From Rhodovulum visakhapatnamense (GTDB lineage Bacteria; Pseudomonadota; Alphaproteobacteria; Rhodobacterales; Rhodobacteraceae): DNA of 60,513 nt. Made by a program: the position numbers and the translations under genes. Below are positions 8,010 to 18,884 of the stretch, one piece after another (the first letter of the stretch is position 1; every line of letters begins with the position of its first letter). The stretch covers positions 1-60,513 of the forward strand of contig NZ_SOEB01000027.1 of the NCBI RefSeq assembly GCF_004365965.1, in the 5' to 3' direction. The notes under the pieces were generated by a model that saw only the letters and a program-made list of their open reading frames with translations, was not told the origin of the DNA and ran no database searches.

Positions 8010-9318
8010 GGCAGGGGTCCTTTGCATCGGGGGCGGTCAGCAGGCGGTCGAGCGCATCGACCAGCGTGTCGGGGCCGGGGGCCTCGGCCCTCAGCGCCGC
8101 GATCGTGCGTTGGGCAAGGGCGGCGCGGCGGCTCTGTTCGGGGCCGTCGAGCGCGGCCAGCGCGGCGGCCAGATCCTCGGCCCCGGTGACGGGGATCGCG
8201 GCGCCCGCGCGGTCGAGCTTGGCATAGGTGTCGGCGAAATTCGCGACATGGGGGCCGTGCAGGATCGCCGAGCCCCCGGCCGCGGGCTCGAAGGGGGTAT
8301 GACCGCCCTTCGGCACCAGCGATCCGCCGACGAAGCTGGTCCCGGCCAGCGCGACCCAAAGCGCCATCTCGCCCATCGTGTCGGCCAGCAGCACCGGCCG
8401 GGCCGGGCCGGGGGTTTCGCCTTTCGAGCGTGTGGCATGGTCGAGCCCGGCCCGGGCGATCAACGCGGCGATCTCGGGCGCGCGGCGCGGATGGCGCGGG
8501 GCCAGGATCAGGCGGGCGCCGGGATCGGCGCGGTACCGTGCGGCGAAGGCGGCCAGCACGGGGGCCTCTTCGCCCTCATGGGTCGAGGCCGCCAGCACCG
8601 TCCTGTCGCGGGGCAGACACGGCGCAAGCCGGGCCAGCTCGTCCGGATCGGGGGCCGGGGCGGGGGCGAAGGCCTTGAGGTCGATCACCGGGCCGATCCG
8701 GTTGCCGGGCAGGCCAAGTGCCGCGAAGCGGTCGCGCGACCCGGCATCCTGCGCCGACAGAAAGCGGATCGCCCCGGTCAGCCGCCGCGCAAGCCCCGGC
8801 AACCGGCCCCAGCGCGCGGCGCTGCGCGCCGAAAGCCGCGCGCCCGCCACCAGCACCGGGCGGCCCTGCCGGGCCATCTCGCACAGCCGGTTCGGCCAAA
8901 GCTCGCTTTCGATCAGGATCAGCGCGCGCGGCTGCCAGCGCGCCGCGAAACGCCGCAATGTCCAAACATAGTCATAGGGCGCCAGCCGCACCGCGACCCG
9001 GGGCAGGTTCCAGCCCGCGACCAGCGCGCGCCCGGTCAGGGTGTTGCAGGTCACCACCAGCATCAGATCGGGCCGGCGCACCAGCAGCCGCTCGATCAGC
9101 GGCCGTGCCGAGGCCAGCTCGCCGTTCGAGGCGCCATGCAGCCAGACCGTCGGCGCGCGCGGCTCCAGCGCCCCGCGCGGTCCCGCCAGCCCGAGCCGCT
9201 CGCGCGCCCGGGCGCCCTCGCGCAGCAGCCGCAGGGCAAGCCCCGGGGCCGCGAGGGTCAGAACCAGCCGGTAGCCCAGAAGGGCGACGGACGGGGCGGG
9301 GCGGACGAGGGGCGGCAC
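8002..9318 (-). CDS. waaA: 3-deoxy-D-manno-octulosonic acid (Kdo) transferase WaaA
   Basis: Glycosyltransferase family 30 enzyme that transfers Kdo from CMP-Kdo onto lipid IV-A at the inner membrane, a key step of lipopolysaccharide assembly. The 438-residue protein has WLHGASNGELASARPLI (the conserved HGASxGE acceptor-side motif), ILIESELWPNRL, and donor-site motifs such as GGSLVPKGGHTPFEPAA near the C-terminus. A hydrophobic N-terminal segment (about 8-27) fits membrane anchoring. The start is taken as GTG at 9318 because CCGGAGG lies a few bases upstream. The open frame extends to 9561 but shows no family similarity there. Confidence 0.92.
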   Translation of the reverse strand: MPPLVRPAPSVALLGYRLVLTLAAPGLALRLLREGARARERLGLAGPRGALEPRAPTVWLHGASNGELASARPLIERLLVRRPDLMLVVTCNTLTGRALVAGWNLPRVAVRLAPYDYVWTLRRFAARWQPRALILIESELWPNRLCEMARQGRPVLVAGARLSARSAARWGRLPGLARRLTGAIRFLSAQDAGSRDRFAALGLPGNRIGPVIDLKAFAPAPAPDPDELARLAPCLPRDRTVLAASTHEGEEAPVLAAFAARYRADPGARLILAPRHPRRAPEIAALIARAGLDHATRSKGETPGPARPVLLADTMGEMALWVALAGTSFVGGSLVPKGGHTPFEPAAGGSAILHGPHVANFADTYAKLDRAGAAIPVTGAEDLAAALAALDGPEQSRRAALAQRTIAALRAEAPGPDTLVDALDRLLTAPDAKDPCHG

Positions 9319-9559
9319 GCGGCCTCCGGTGAGGTCAGTTGGGCGCCTGGGATGGCCGCCACTGGGACAGCCACCGGGGCGGTTCGGATCGGTGCGCAAA
9401 GGGTTACGTGCCCGGTGCCGGACTGGCAAGGCACAGCGCCCTGCGGCCTGTTTCCCTCTTGCCATACCTTCCCGACCGTGGGGTGTCAGGCCATTGCCGC
9501 GCGCAGACTTCTGTGGCATCACCGGATCTGGAAGATTTCGAACTGGAGAGTTCAGCCGC

Positions 9560-10213
9560 ATGGCCGATTACGCTGCCCGCCGCGAAGCGATGGTCGATAC
9601 TCAGGTCCGCCCCGCGGACGTCACCCGTCTGCCGATCATCGAGGCGATGCTGGCCGTGCCCCGCGAGGCCTTCGTGCCCGCCCGCCTGAGCGAGGCCGCC
9701 TATATCGGCGAGAACCTTCCTCTGGCCCATGACCGTGTGCTGCTCGACCCGCGCACCTTCGCCAAGATGCTTGAGGCGGCCGATCTGGGGCCGGGCGATC
9801 TGGTGCTCGATCTGGGCGCCGGGCTGGGCTATTCGGCGGCGGTGATGGCGCGGATGGCCGATGCCGTGGTGGCGCTGGAGGAAGACGGCACCATGGCCCG
9901 CGAGGCCGAGGCGACCCTGGCCGAGCTGGGTGTCGACAATGTCGCGATCGAGGTCGGCCCGCTGACCGAGGGCGCGCCCAAGCATGGCCCCTATGACGTG
10001 ATCGTGGTCGAAGGGGCCATCGAGACGCTTCCCCAGGCCATCGCCGATCAGCTGAAGGAGGGCGGCCGCGTCGTCGCGGTCTTCATGGAAGGCGCCCTGG
10101 GCGTCGTGCGCATCGGCTGGAAGGTCGAAGGCGCGCTGAGCTGGCGGTTTCTGTTCAATGCAAGCGCCCCGGTGATGCCGGGGTTTGCCCGCGCGACGGA
10201 ATTCCAGTTCTGA
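9560..10213 (+). CDS. pcm: Protein-L-isoaspartate O-methyltransferase
   Basis: SAM-dependent methyltransferase that repairs isoaspartyl residues in aged proteins. The 217-residue protein carries the SAM-binding motif VLDLGAGLGYSAAVMARM (about 75-92) and a downstream acidic motif I post (VALEED). N-terminal MVDTQVRPADVT and ENLPLAHDR fit the Rhodobacterales form. The start ATG at 9560 is preceded by GGAGAG. It lies upstream of tolC, the usual order in many alphaproteobacteria, and is divergent from waaA with about 240 bases between. Confidence 0.88.
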   Translation: MADYAARREAMVDTQVRPADVTRLPIIEAMLAVPREAFVPARLSEAAYIGENLPLAHDRVLLDPRTFAKMLEAADLGPGDLVLDLGAGLGYSAAVMARMADAVVALEEDGTMAREAEATLAELGVDNVAIEVGPLTEGAPKHGPYDVIVVEGAIETLPQAIADQLKEGGRVVAVFMEGALGVVRIGWKVEGALSWRFLFNASAPVMPGFARATEFQF

Positions 10214-10288
10214 CACGTGGGAGACATAAAAGAGCCGCATCGAAGAAGGGCGGCCTGACAAAGGCAAAAAGCCAAACGAGGCACGGAT

Positions 10289-11665
10289 ATGAGCAGTTTC
10301 CTTCGATATTTCGCCGGCACGGCTCTGTCGGCCACGCTGTCGCTCTGGGCGTCCGGGGCGGCCCAGGCCGAGACCCTGACCGACGCCCTGATCGCGGCCT
10401 ACAAGAATTCGCATCTGCTTGACCAGAACCGGGCGCTCTTGCGCGCGGCGGACGAGGATGTGGCTCAGTCGCTGGCGCTGCTGCGTCCAGTGATCGCCTT
10501 CGCGATGTCGGGGGCCTATACCGACCCGGCCTCGGCGGCCAACGGGGGGCAGAATACCAGCGCCTCGGCCGAACTGACGGCGACGCTGACCGTGTTCGAC
10601 GGCGGGCAGAACCGGCTGGCGCTCGATGCCACCAAGGAAACCGTGCTGGCCACGCGCTCGGCGCTGATCGGGATCGAGCAGGACGTTCTGCTCTCGGCGG
10701 TTCAGGCCTATATGGACGTGTTCGCGGCCCTGCAGAATGTCAGCCTTGCCGAAAACAACACGCGGCTGATCTCGGAAGAGCTGCGCGCCACCGAGGACCG
10801 GTTCGAGGTCGGCGAAGTCACCCGCACCGATGTGTCGCTGGCGCAATCGGCGCTGGCCGAGGCGCGGTCGAACCTGGTCGCGGCCCAGGGCGCGCTGGCG
10901 ACGGCGCGCGAATCCTACAAGCTGGCGGTGGGCCATTATCCGGACACGCTCAGCGGCATCCCGAACCTGCCCAGCGTGCCCACCTCGCCCGAGGCCGCAC
11001 GTGCGGTGGCCGTGCAGACCCATCCCGACATCATCCAGGCCCAGCACAACGTCACCGTGGCCGAGCTGAACCTCGCGCGTGCCAGGGCCGCCCAGGGTCC
11101 CAGCGTGACCGCCTCGGTCGGCTATCAGCGCGACGACAATTCCGACGAAGGCGTGACCGGTCAGATCCAGCTGTCGCAGACCCTCTATGCGGGTGGCAGG
11201 CTTTATGCAGCCGAGCGTCAGGCGGTGGCCAATGTGCAGGCGAACCGCGCCGGACTTCTGCAGACCGTGCGGCTGGTCGAACTCGACGTGGGCAATGCCT
11301 GGTCGGGTCTGGCCGTGGCGCGGGCCCAGCTTGGCGCCAGCGACCAGCGGATCGAGGCGGCGCAGCTGGCCTTCGACGGGACCAAGGAAGAGGCCCGGCT
11401 GGGGGCTCGCACCACGCTGGACGTGCTGGACGCCGAACAGGATCTGCTCGACGCCCGCACCGCACGGGTGCAGGCCGAGGCAGACCAGTACACGGCCGTC
11501 TACAGCGTGCTGTCCTCGATGGGCCTGCTGACCGCCAAGCATCTGGGGCTTGGCATTCCGACCTACGATCCGAATGCCTATTACAACGCGGTCAGTTCGG
11601 CTCCGCCGAAGAGCCTTCAGGGCGGCAAGCTCGACCGCGTTCTGCAAAGCATCGGCCGCAACTGA
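10289..11665 (+). CDS. tolC: TolC-family outer-membrane efflux protein
   Basis: Trimeric outer-membrane channel that serves type I secretion, RND and ABC exporters. The 458 residues start with a signal peptide (cleavage near AAQAETLTDAL at residue 27) and contain two OEP repeats (about 28-210 and 240-430), rich in alternating long helices, for example ALAEARSNLVAAQGALATARESY. Length and motifs are normal. It follows pcm by 75 bases. The RND pump and adaptor at 49-54 kb have no TolC gene beside them, so this could be the shared partner, which is an inference. Confidence 0.9.
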   Translation: MSSFLRYFAGTALSATLSLWASGAAQAETLTDALIAAYKNSHLLDQNRALLRAADEDVAQSLALLRPVIAFAMSGAYTDPASAANGGQNTSASAELTATLTVFDGGQNRLALDATKETVLATRSALIGIEQDVLLSAVQAYMDVFAALQNVSLAENNTRLISEELRATEDRFEVGEVTRTDVSLAQSALAEARSNLVAAQGALATARESYKLAVGHYPDTLSGIPNLPSVPTSPEAARAVAVQTHPDIIQAQHNVTVAELNLARARAAQGPSVTASVGYQRDDNSDEGVTGQIQLSQTLYAGGRLYAAERQAVANVQANRAGLLQTVRLVELDVGNAWSGLAVARAQLGASDQRIEAAQLAFDGTKEEARLGARTTLDVLDAEQDLLDARTARVQAEADQYTAVYSVLSSMGLLTAKHLGLGIPTYDPNAYYNAVSSAPPKSLQGGKLDRVLQSIGRN

Positions 11666-11750
11666 CGCGCCTGCCGGTTGTGTCCGGGGGGCGAAGGGTC
11701 TAGGCTTTCGCCCCGTAAGGTTAACCGTCTTTCCGGTACGGAGCCGTTCC

Positions 11751-12323
11751 ATGGCCGAAACGCGCAGCATCGTCGATCCCGCCGGTCTTCGGCCGACAGC
11801 AATGGCGCAGGAGCCGTCGCGCCCCCGTCTGGGGCGTCTGGTGCTGACCCCCAATCTGCGCGTGCGGGCCGAACCCGAGACCGCCGGATCGGCACGCCCG
11901 GTTCCGGTCCTGCTGCGCGGGCCGCTGGCCTGCGAGACGGCGCCCGATGTGGACCCGGGCGCCGCGCGCAAGCGCGCTGCTGCCGTGGCCGATCTCGCCG
12001 AGGCCAACCGGCGCGAGGCGGCTTCGCTGGAACGCCGCATCGCCGAGCTTGAGGCGGCAATGGCGGGGGCCGAGGCCGATTGGGAAGATCCCGAGACCGA
12101 CGATGTCTGGCTTGATGCCGGATGGGCCCGGCGCGGCCCCGTGCCGGGCGTGGCGGGGCAATCCGAGGGGGCTCTGGCCGATGCGGTCGCGGTCCGGGCA
12201 CTGGTCGCCGAGGTCGTCCGGCAGGAACTGCGCGGGGCGCTGGGCGAGGGCATCAGCCGCAATCTGCGCAAGATGGTGCGCCGCGAAATCGCCCGCGCTT
12301 TGGCCGAACGCGATCTCGACTAG
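11751..12323 (+). CDS. PopZ-like (DUF2497-like) candidate, positional match
   Basis: A 190-residue protein with no signal peptide. Residues 70-105 form a charged Ala/Glu/Arg helix likely to be a coiled coil. An acidic stretch (EADWEDPETDD, 108-118) follows. The C-terminus (142-188) is a run of amphipathic helices with LVAEVVRQELRGAL and VRREIARAL, resembling the oligomerising C-terminus of PopZ/DUF2497 proteins. The gene sits just after pcm and tolC, where popZ sits in several alphaproteobacteria (from memory). The canonical PopZ N-terminal helix (EEILASIRRII type) is not seen, so the assignment is tentative. The start ATG at 11751 has GGAG eight bases upstream. Confidence 0.5.
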   Translation: MAETRSIVDPAGLRPTAMAQEPSRPRLGRLVLTPNLRVRAEPETAGSARPVPVLLRGPLACETAPDVDPGAARKRAAAVADLAEANRREAASLERRIAELEAAMAGAEADWEDPETDDVWLDAGWARRGPVPGVAGQSEGALADAVAVRALVAEVVRQELRGALGEGISRNLRKMVRREIARALAERDLD

Positions 12324-12382
12324 GCTGTCGCAATCCCGCGCGCGTCGTGGGCGGCGGCGCCTGTCACCGGTTCCAACAAACG

Positions 12383-12410
12383 AAAAACGCGCCCTTTTGG
12401 GCGCGCGTTT
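12383..12410. terminator. Bidirectional hairpin terminator
   Basis: AACGCGCCC, loop TTTT, GGGCGCGCGTTT forms a GC-rich hairpin. On the minus strand it is followed by TTTTTCGTTTG, a good U-tract for ending the minus gene at 12434. On the plus strand a shorter TTT follows, which could serve the PopZ-like gene ending at 12323. It lies between two converging genes. Confidence 0.75.
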
Positions 12411-12433
12411 CGGTGTAAGCCAGCATCGGAGGG

Positions 12434-12754
12434 TCAGGCGGCTTCGGCCTGCTCCTGGCTGTGACGGCGTTCGCTTTCTTCGCGCGACAAGGCAACAGAG
12501 GTCCGCACGCCGCGCGACACGAATTCCATGAGACCGCGAACGACCCGTTCATTCGGATCGATCCCGGCGCAGGACAGGACTTCGCGACCGTCGCGAGACC
12601 GCGCCCAGCGCGCGATCTGTTCGGGGCCGTTGCCATATTTCTTGTCGTCCGCGATTGCGTCGTCCAACGCGGCGAGCACCACAGCAGCGAACAATTTCCG
12701 GGCACGATGCCCCTGTTCGTGATTGAACGCCGTGCCATCAACGAAATCGACCAT
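12434..12754 (-). CDS. Small conserved Rhodobacterales protein (DUF6280-like)
   Basis: A 106-residue cytosolic protein of unknown function. It is strikingly regular: MVDFVDGTAFNHEQGHRARK, then AAVVLAALDDAIADDKKYG, NGPEQIARWARSRDG and LSCAGIDPNERV. I recall this sequence type as a short family nearly confined to Rhodobacterales (probably DUF6280), but the name is from memory. It appears wholly helical. It is divergent from efp with about 215 bases between and convergent with the PopZ-like gene across a hairpin terminator. Confidence 0.75.
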   Translation of the reverse strand: MVDFVDGTAFNHEQGHRARKLFAAVVLAALDDAIADDKKYGNGPEQIARWARSRDGREVLSCAGIDPNERVVRGLMEFVSRGVRTSVALSREESERRHSQEQAEAA

Positions 12755-12969
12755 CTCGTCGTCCTTTTATTCTTGCTCTTGCATTTCGGGCGTGCGGCCG
12801 AATATGACGCTTTTGCTGCGATTCGGTATTCTCCATTTGGCAGACCTGCCATGCACTCAGCGCATGGCCCGCGCGCAAAAGAGACCGGATCTAGTCGCCT
12901 TGCCAGCTCGACACCGACAAGATATAGGTGCCGCCGAATGGCGATCAACCTTCTCTTAAGAGTTCCCGC

Positions 12970-13533
12970 ATGGCCAAGATCAACGGCAACGAAATCCGTC
13001 CCGGTTACATTCTGGACCATGACGGCGGGCTGTGGGCCGCGGTGAAGGTCGATCATGTCAAGCCCGGCAAGGGCGGCGCCTTCGCCCAGGTCGAGCTGCG
13101 CAACCTGCGCACCGGCACCAAGCTGAACGAACGCTTCCGCAGCGCCGACAAGGTCGACCGGGTCGAGCTGGAGCGCAAGGACCAGCAGTTTCTCTACGAG
13201 GCCGAGGGCATGCTGGTGGTGATGGATACCGACAGCTATGAACAGACCGAGCTGCCCGCCGATCTTCTGGGCGACCGCCGTCCGTTCCTGCAGGACGGCA
13301 TGACCGTGGTCGTCGAGTATTACGAGGCCGAGGCGCTGAACGCCACGCTGCCGCCCAAGGTCACCTGCCGCATCGCCGAGACAGAGCCGGTGGTGAACGG
13401 CCAGACCGCGGCGAAGAGCTTCAAGCCGGCAGTGCTGGAAAACGGGGTGCGGGTGATGGTCCCGCCCTTCGTGGGGCCGGGCGAAGAGATCATCGTCAAC
13501 ACCGAAACCATGGAATATTCCGCCCGGGCCTGA
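12970..13533 (+). CDS. efp: Translation elongation factor P
   Basis: Binds the ribosome at stalled polyproline stretches and promotes peptide bond formation. The 187-residue protein has the three-domain EF-P layout: a KOW-like domain 1 with the loop VKPGKGGAF, whose Lys34 is the position modified in many bacteria, then two OB domains. C-terminal [18 protein letters not shown] is the family signature. The start ATG at 12970 gives [12 protein letters not shown]. The open frame runs further upstream without similarity. No EpmA/EpmB gene is in the window, so the modification state is unknown. Confidence 0.96.
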   Translation: MAKINGNEIRPGYILDHDGGLWAAVKVDHVKPGKGGAFAQVELRNLRTGTKLNERFRSADKVDRVELERKDQQFLYEAEGMLVVMDTDSYEQTELPADLLGDRRPFLQDGMTVVVEYYEAEALNATLPPKVTCRIAETEPVVNGQTAAKSFKPAVLENGVRVMVPPFVGPGEEIIVNTETMEYSARA

Positions 13534-13545
13534 CGGTCCAGGCGC

Positions 13546-14346
13546 TCAGGTGCCAAGCGCGGTCAGGCAGCGGTCGACCAGACTGCGATAGCCGCCGCCG
13601 AACAGCCGCAGATGCACCAGCGCGGGCCAAAGCTGATAGGCCGCCCGCCGCATGGGCCAGCCCGGTGCAGGGGCGCCGTAGCGCGCGCGGAAGGCCGGGT
13701 CCGGCGTTCCGAAGAGTTCCAGCATCGCCAGATCGACCTCGGCATCGCCATGATAGCAGGCGGGGTCGATCAGCGCGGCGCCGTCTGCGGTGAACAGCAC
13801 GTTGCCAGACCACAGATCGCCATGCAGCAGCGAGGCCGCTGGCCGCCTTGGGATCAGATCGCCAAGTCGCAGGGCCAGCGCCTCGACCCGGCGGGCGATG
13901 TCGGCGGGCAGTGCCTCGGGCCAGGCCAGAAGCCGCCGCTCGGCCCAGAAGCCCGGCCAGTCGCCTGAGGCGCCGTTGGGGATCGCGGCCGGGCCGAAGG
14001 CATAGTCTTCGGGCCAGCCATAGGCCGCGCCCGCCGTCGCATGCAGCCGGGCAAGCCCGTCGCCCAGTGCCGCCCAGCCGTCGGGCATGGCGCGGGTTTC
14101 GGCCAGGTATTCCAGGATCAGCAGACCCTCGGTCACCGCGATCACCTGCGGCGCGGGCGCTCCGGCCGCGGCAATGGCCCTCAGCATCCGGGCTTCGGTC
14201 GCGACCCGGAGGCCGGTCTTGGCGACAACCTGGCGGCCGTCGCTCAGGGCGACCCGGACCACTTCGGACAGATCGCCGCCCTGCAGCGGCGTGACCCGGG
14301 CGACGGGGGCGCCCAGCAGCGCCTCGAGCGCCGCGCGGTCAGCCAT
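13546..14346 (-). CDS. Fructosamine kinase family protein
   Basis: A 266-residue kinase of the fructosamine-3-kinase / aminoglycoside phosphotransferase fold. The catalytic and metal-binding motifs are LLHGDLWSGNVLF and LIDPACYHGDAEVDLAM. The N-terminal GGDLSEVVRV and the lysine in VVAKTG fit ATP binding. Members of this family phosphorylate ketosamines on glycated proteins or free sugars, so it may be a protein deglycation enzyme. It overlaps the end of ygfZ by 8 bases and is probably translated from the same message. Confidence 0.85.
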   Translation of the reverse strand: MADRAALEALLGAPVARVTPLQGGDLSEVVRVALSDGRQVVAKTGLRVATEARMLRAIAAAGAPAPQVIAVTEGLLILEYLAETRAMPDGWAALGDGLARLHATAGAAYGWPEDYAFGPAAIPNGASGDWPGFWAERRLLAWPEALPADIARRVEALALRLGDLIPRRPAASLLHGDLWSGNVLFTADGAALIDPACYHGDAEVDLAMLELFGTPDPAFRARYGAPAPGWPMRRAAYQLWPALVHLRLFGGGYRSLVDRCLTALGT

Positions 14347-15097
14347 CCGGCCAAAGCACCGTGGCCGTTCCCGCCGTCATCCGGGGCGCCACCCGGTCGA
14401 AGCGCAGATGCGCGATCGCCAGATCGCCCGCGCAGGTGAAGAGCGTACCGGCCTCCTTGCCATTCGCCTCGATCGGCGTGCCGGGCGGGGCCGTGCCCTC
14501 GATGCCGACGGTCGCGAGCCCCTTGCGCAGTTCGGTCTTGTGCTTCATCCGCGCGGTGACCTCCTGGCCCACATAGCAGCCCTTGCGGAAATCGACGCCA
14601 TGCAGCCGTTCGAATCCGGCCTCGAGGATGTAGCTGTCGTCGGGGATCAACTCGATCCCGGTCTCGGGGATGCACTGCGCGACCCGGATCGCGTCCCAGT
14701 CGATGACGGGCGCCGTGCCGGGCGTTTCGGAATAGGCGCGCCAGCCAAGCACCTCGTGGCGCGGATCGGGCAGGGCGCCGTCGGGGGCGGGGCCAAGCCC
14801 GCGCAGCACGTTCAGCCCCGAAGGCGCGATCTGCACATCCGAGCGCAGCTTGTAAATCGTCAGGCGCCGCGCCAGCGCCTCGGCGACCGACGTGCTGACA
14901 TCCAGCAGGATCGCCCCGTCGCGTTCGGTCAGCAGGAAATCCGCCAGATACTTGCCCTGGGGGCTGAGCATCGCGGCATAGACAAGCCGCCCCTCCAGCG
15001 CCGAGACGTCGTTCGTGACAAGCCCCTGCAGGAACTTCGCGCGATCCGCGCCGGTGACCTTCAGAACCGTCCTGTCCGCTGCCTGCTCGCCCGTCAT
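14339..15097 (-). CDS. ygfZ: Folate-binding protein YgfZ (Fe-S cluster assembly/repair)
   Basis: Tetrahydrofolate-binding GcvT-like protein needed for maintenance of some iron-sulphur enzymes. The 252 residues contain the hallmark KGCYVGQEVTARMKHK (around residue 176), with the conserved cysteine, plus LQGLVTNDV near the N-terminus. The next gene overlaps by 8 bases. The ABC exporter gene lies downstream on the same strand in genome orientation but is upstream in transcription, ending 38 bases before ygfZ begins, so an operon with it is possible. Confidence 0.92.
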   Translation of the reverse strand: MTGEQAADRTVLKVTGADRAKFLQGLVTNDVSALEGRLVYAAMLSPQGKYLADFLLTERDGAILLDVSTSVAEALARRLTIYKLRSDVQIAPSGLNVLRGLGPAPDGALPDPRHEVLGWRAYSETPGTAPVIDWDAIRVAQCIPETGIELIPDDSYILEAGFERLHGVDFRKGCYVGQEVTARMKHKTELRKGLATVGIEGTAPPGTPIEANGKEAGTLFTCAGDLAIAHLRFDRVAPRMTAGTATVLWPDG

Positions 15098-15135
15098 GGT
15101 CCGCCTCCCGATATGCCGTTTCCGGCCCGAAGGTG

Positions 15136-16878
<1,743 letters not shown>

Positions 16879-16879
16879 G

Positions 16880-17560
16880 CTAGCGCCGCTCCGCCCGGAA
16901 GGCGGACTCGATGGCGGCGGGATCGTAGCGGGTGGCGATCCAGTCGCGCAGCGTCATCGGGGTCTTGGCGCAATCCGCCTCGAACCGGTCGAGCACCACG
17001 TCGAGAACCCCGGCCTTCGAGCGGCGCGAATGCAGGTAGCGCCAGGACAGCATGGTTCGCGCCCTGGCGACGGGGGCGCCCTCGGCATGGATGAGATACA
17101 GCGCCGAGGCAAAGCCCGCCCGGTCCGAGCCCGACTTGCAATGCATCACCATCGGCCGTTCGGCCCGGTCAAAGAGATCCAGCAGCGCCAGCAGGTTTTC
17201 GCGCGGGACCAGCCGCCGGGCCTTCAGCGTCACGGTTTCAAGCCGCAGCCCCAGTGCGGCGCAGGCCTCTTCCTCCAGCAGGCGGTGCGAGTCCTGACGC
17301 GGCCCGCGCAGCGAGATCACCGTGCGGATGCCCATCTCGCGATAGCGCCGGAGCCGAGCGGCCGAAGGGTGGTTCGACCGCCAGACGCCGGGCGCGATCT
17401 GTTCGAGATTGGTCCAGAGGATCCGCAGGAAGGCATGGTCCATCAGGTGGAAATGCAAAAGCGCCACCCGCCGCGCGCCGGGCACCGTCAGGTCGGTGCC
17501 GTGGCGCCGGGTCATCCGGCGTTCGAACGCCTCGAAACGGGTTTTCAGAAGGTCGAACAT
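16880..17560 (-). CDS. Dual-specificity / tyrosine phosphatase family protein
   Basis: A 226-residue cysteine phosphatase. The P-loop HCKSGSDRAG gives the catalytic Cys141 and Arg147, and a plausible general-acid aspartate lies before it. RTVISLRGPR fits the DSP fold upstream of the P-loop. There is no signal peptide. The start ATG at 17560 is chosen because the family begins shortly before FLRILWTNLEQIAPGVWRS. Its stop is one base from the start of the ABC exporter, which suggests a functional link such as dephosphorylation of a lipid or carbohydrate precursor. That link is inference only. Confidence 0.8.
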   Translation of the reverse strand: MFDLLKTRFEAFERRMTRRHGTDLTVPGARRVALLHFHLMDHAFLRILWTNLEQIAPGVWRSNHPSAARLRRYREMGIRTVISLRGPRQDSHRLLEEEACAALGLRLETVTLKARRLVPRENLLALLDLFDRAERPMVMHCKSGSDRAGFASALYLIHAEGAPVARARTMLSWRYLHSRRSKAGVLDVVLDRFEADCAKTPMTLRDWIATRYDPAAIESAFRAERR

Positions 17561-17679
17561 CTGGGGCCTTGGCGCGGAAACACGAGGCCGCGAGATAGCC
17601 CGAAACCCCGCCCCTGACAAGCAATTGACGGGTTCCCGGGGGAGGCATAACAGAACTTGGGTCAAGTGCGGAGTCCCCC

Positions 17680-18879
17680 ATGAGCCTCAGATACGGCCGC
17701 CCCTACCTCGCCATTCCCGGCCCGTCCGTCATTCCCGACCGGGTGCTGCAGGCGATGCACCAGCCCGCCCCCAACATCTATGGCGGCCCGCTGGTCGATC
17801 TTGTCGAAAGCGTCGTGCGCGATCTCAAGGCGGTGGCGCGGACCCGGCACAAGGTCGCGATCTACATCGCCAACGGCCATGGCGGCTGGGAGGCGTCGCT
17901 GGCGAACGTGCTGGCGCGGGGCGACCGGGTGCTGGTGCTGGCGACCGGGCGGTTCGGCCATGGCTGGGCCGAGGCGGCACAGGCGATGGGCGCCGAGGTC
18001 GAGATCCTCGATTTCGGCAATCGCGCGACGGTCGATCTGGGCCGGGTCGAAGACCGGCTTCGGGCCGACAAGGACCATGCGATCCGCGCCGTTCTGGTCA
18101 GCCATGTGGACACCGCCACCAGCGTCCGGAACGACGTCGCGGGGGTGCGCGCGACGCTCGATGCCGCCGGGCATCCGGCGCTTCTGATGGCCGACTGCAT
18201 CGCCTCGCTGGCCTGCGACCGGTTCGAGATGGACGCCTGGGGCGTCGATGTGATGGTTGCCGCCTGCCAGAAGGGGCTGATGGTGCCGCCGGGCCTGGCC
18301 TTCGTCTTCCTCGGGCCGAAGGCCGAAGAGGCACGGGCGCGGGCCGATCTGGCCACGCCCTACTGGGACTGGACGCCGCGCGCCAACCCGCAGGAATTCT
18401 ATCAGTATTTCGGCGGCACCGCGCCGACCCATCACCTGTACGGCCTGCGCGCCGCGCTTGACATGCTGGTGCATGAGGAGGGGCTCGAGGCGGCCTGGGA
18501 CCGCCATGCCCAACTGGCCCGCGCGATCTGGTCCGCGATCGAGACCTGGGGGCAGGGCAGGCCGATCGCGCTGAACATGACCGACCCGGCCTTGCGCAGC
18601 CATGCCGTGACCTCGGTCCGGATCGATCCGCCCCATGGCACGGCGCTGCGCGAGTGGCTGAGCGAGACCGCGGGCGTGACCCTTGGCATCGGTCTTGGCA
18701 TGGCCGCGCCCGGCGATCCGGCCTGGCACGGGTTTTTCCGGATCGGCCATATGGGCCATGTGAACGCGCATATGATCCTTGGTGCGCTCGGCACGATGGA
18801 GGCCGGGTTCAAGGCGCTGGGCGTCGCCCATGGCGCGGGCGCGCTCGAGGCGGCGGCAGGCGTGATCGCTGGACGCTGA
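17680..18879 (+). CDS. Class V aminotransferase (serine/alanine-glyoxylate type)
   Basis: A 399-residue fold type I PLP enzyme. The opening, YLAIPGPSVIPDRVLQAMHQ, is that of serine-glyoxylate and alanine-glyoxylate aminotransferases. The PLP lysine is in AACQKGLMVPPG (Lys198). MADCIASLACD and the C-terminal FRIGHMGH are also typical. The substrate could be serine/glyoxylate, alanine/glyoxylate or pyridoxamine/pyruvate; I cannot decide from sequence. It starts at ATG 17680 after GCGGAG and is divergent from the phosphatase/ABC operon. Confidence 0.85.
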   Translation: MSLRYGRPYLAIPGPSVIPDRVLQAMHQPAPNIYGGPLVDLVESVVRDLKAVARTRHKVAIYIANGHGGWEASLANVLARGDRVLVLATGRFGHGWAEAAQAMGAEVEILDFGNRATVDLGRVEDRLRADKDHAIRAVLVSHVDTATSVRNDVAGVRATLDAAGHPALLMADCIASLACDRFEMDAWGVDVMVAACQKGLMVPPGLAFVFLGPKAEEARARADLATPYWDWTPRANPQEFYQYFGGTAPTHHLYGLRAALDMLVHEEGLEAAWDRHAQLARAIWSAIETWGQGRPIALNMTDPALRSHAVTSVRIDPPHGTALREWLSETAGVTLGIGLGMAAPGDPAWHGFFRIGHMGHVNAHMILGALGTMEAGFKALGVAHGAGALEAAAGVIAGR

Positions 18880-18884
18880 GCCGC

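Noticed and set aside
9319-9561. Upstream extension of waaA
   Set aside because: Not similar to the family, and the GTG at 9318 has a clear ribosome site.
9404-12271. 955-residue open frame on the minus strand
   Set aside because: Antisense to pcm, tolC and the PopZ-like gene; composition is that of a frame shadow (His/Arg/Gly rich) without domains.
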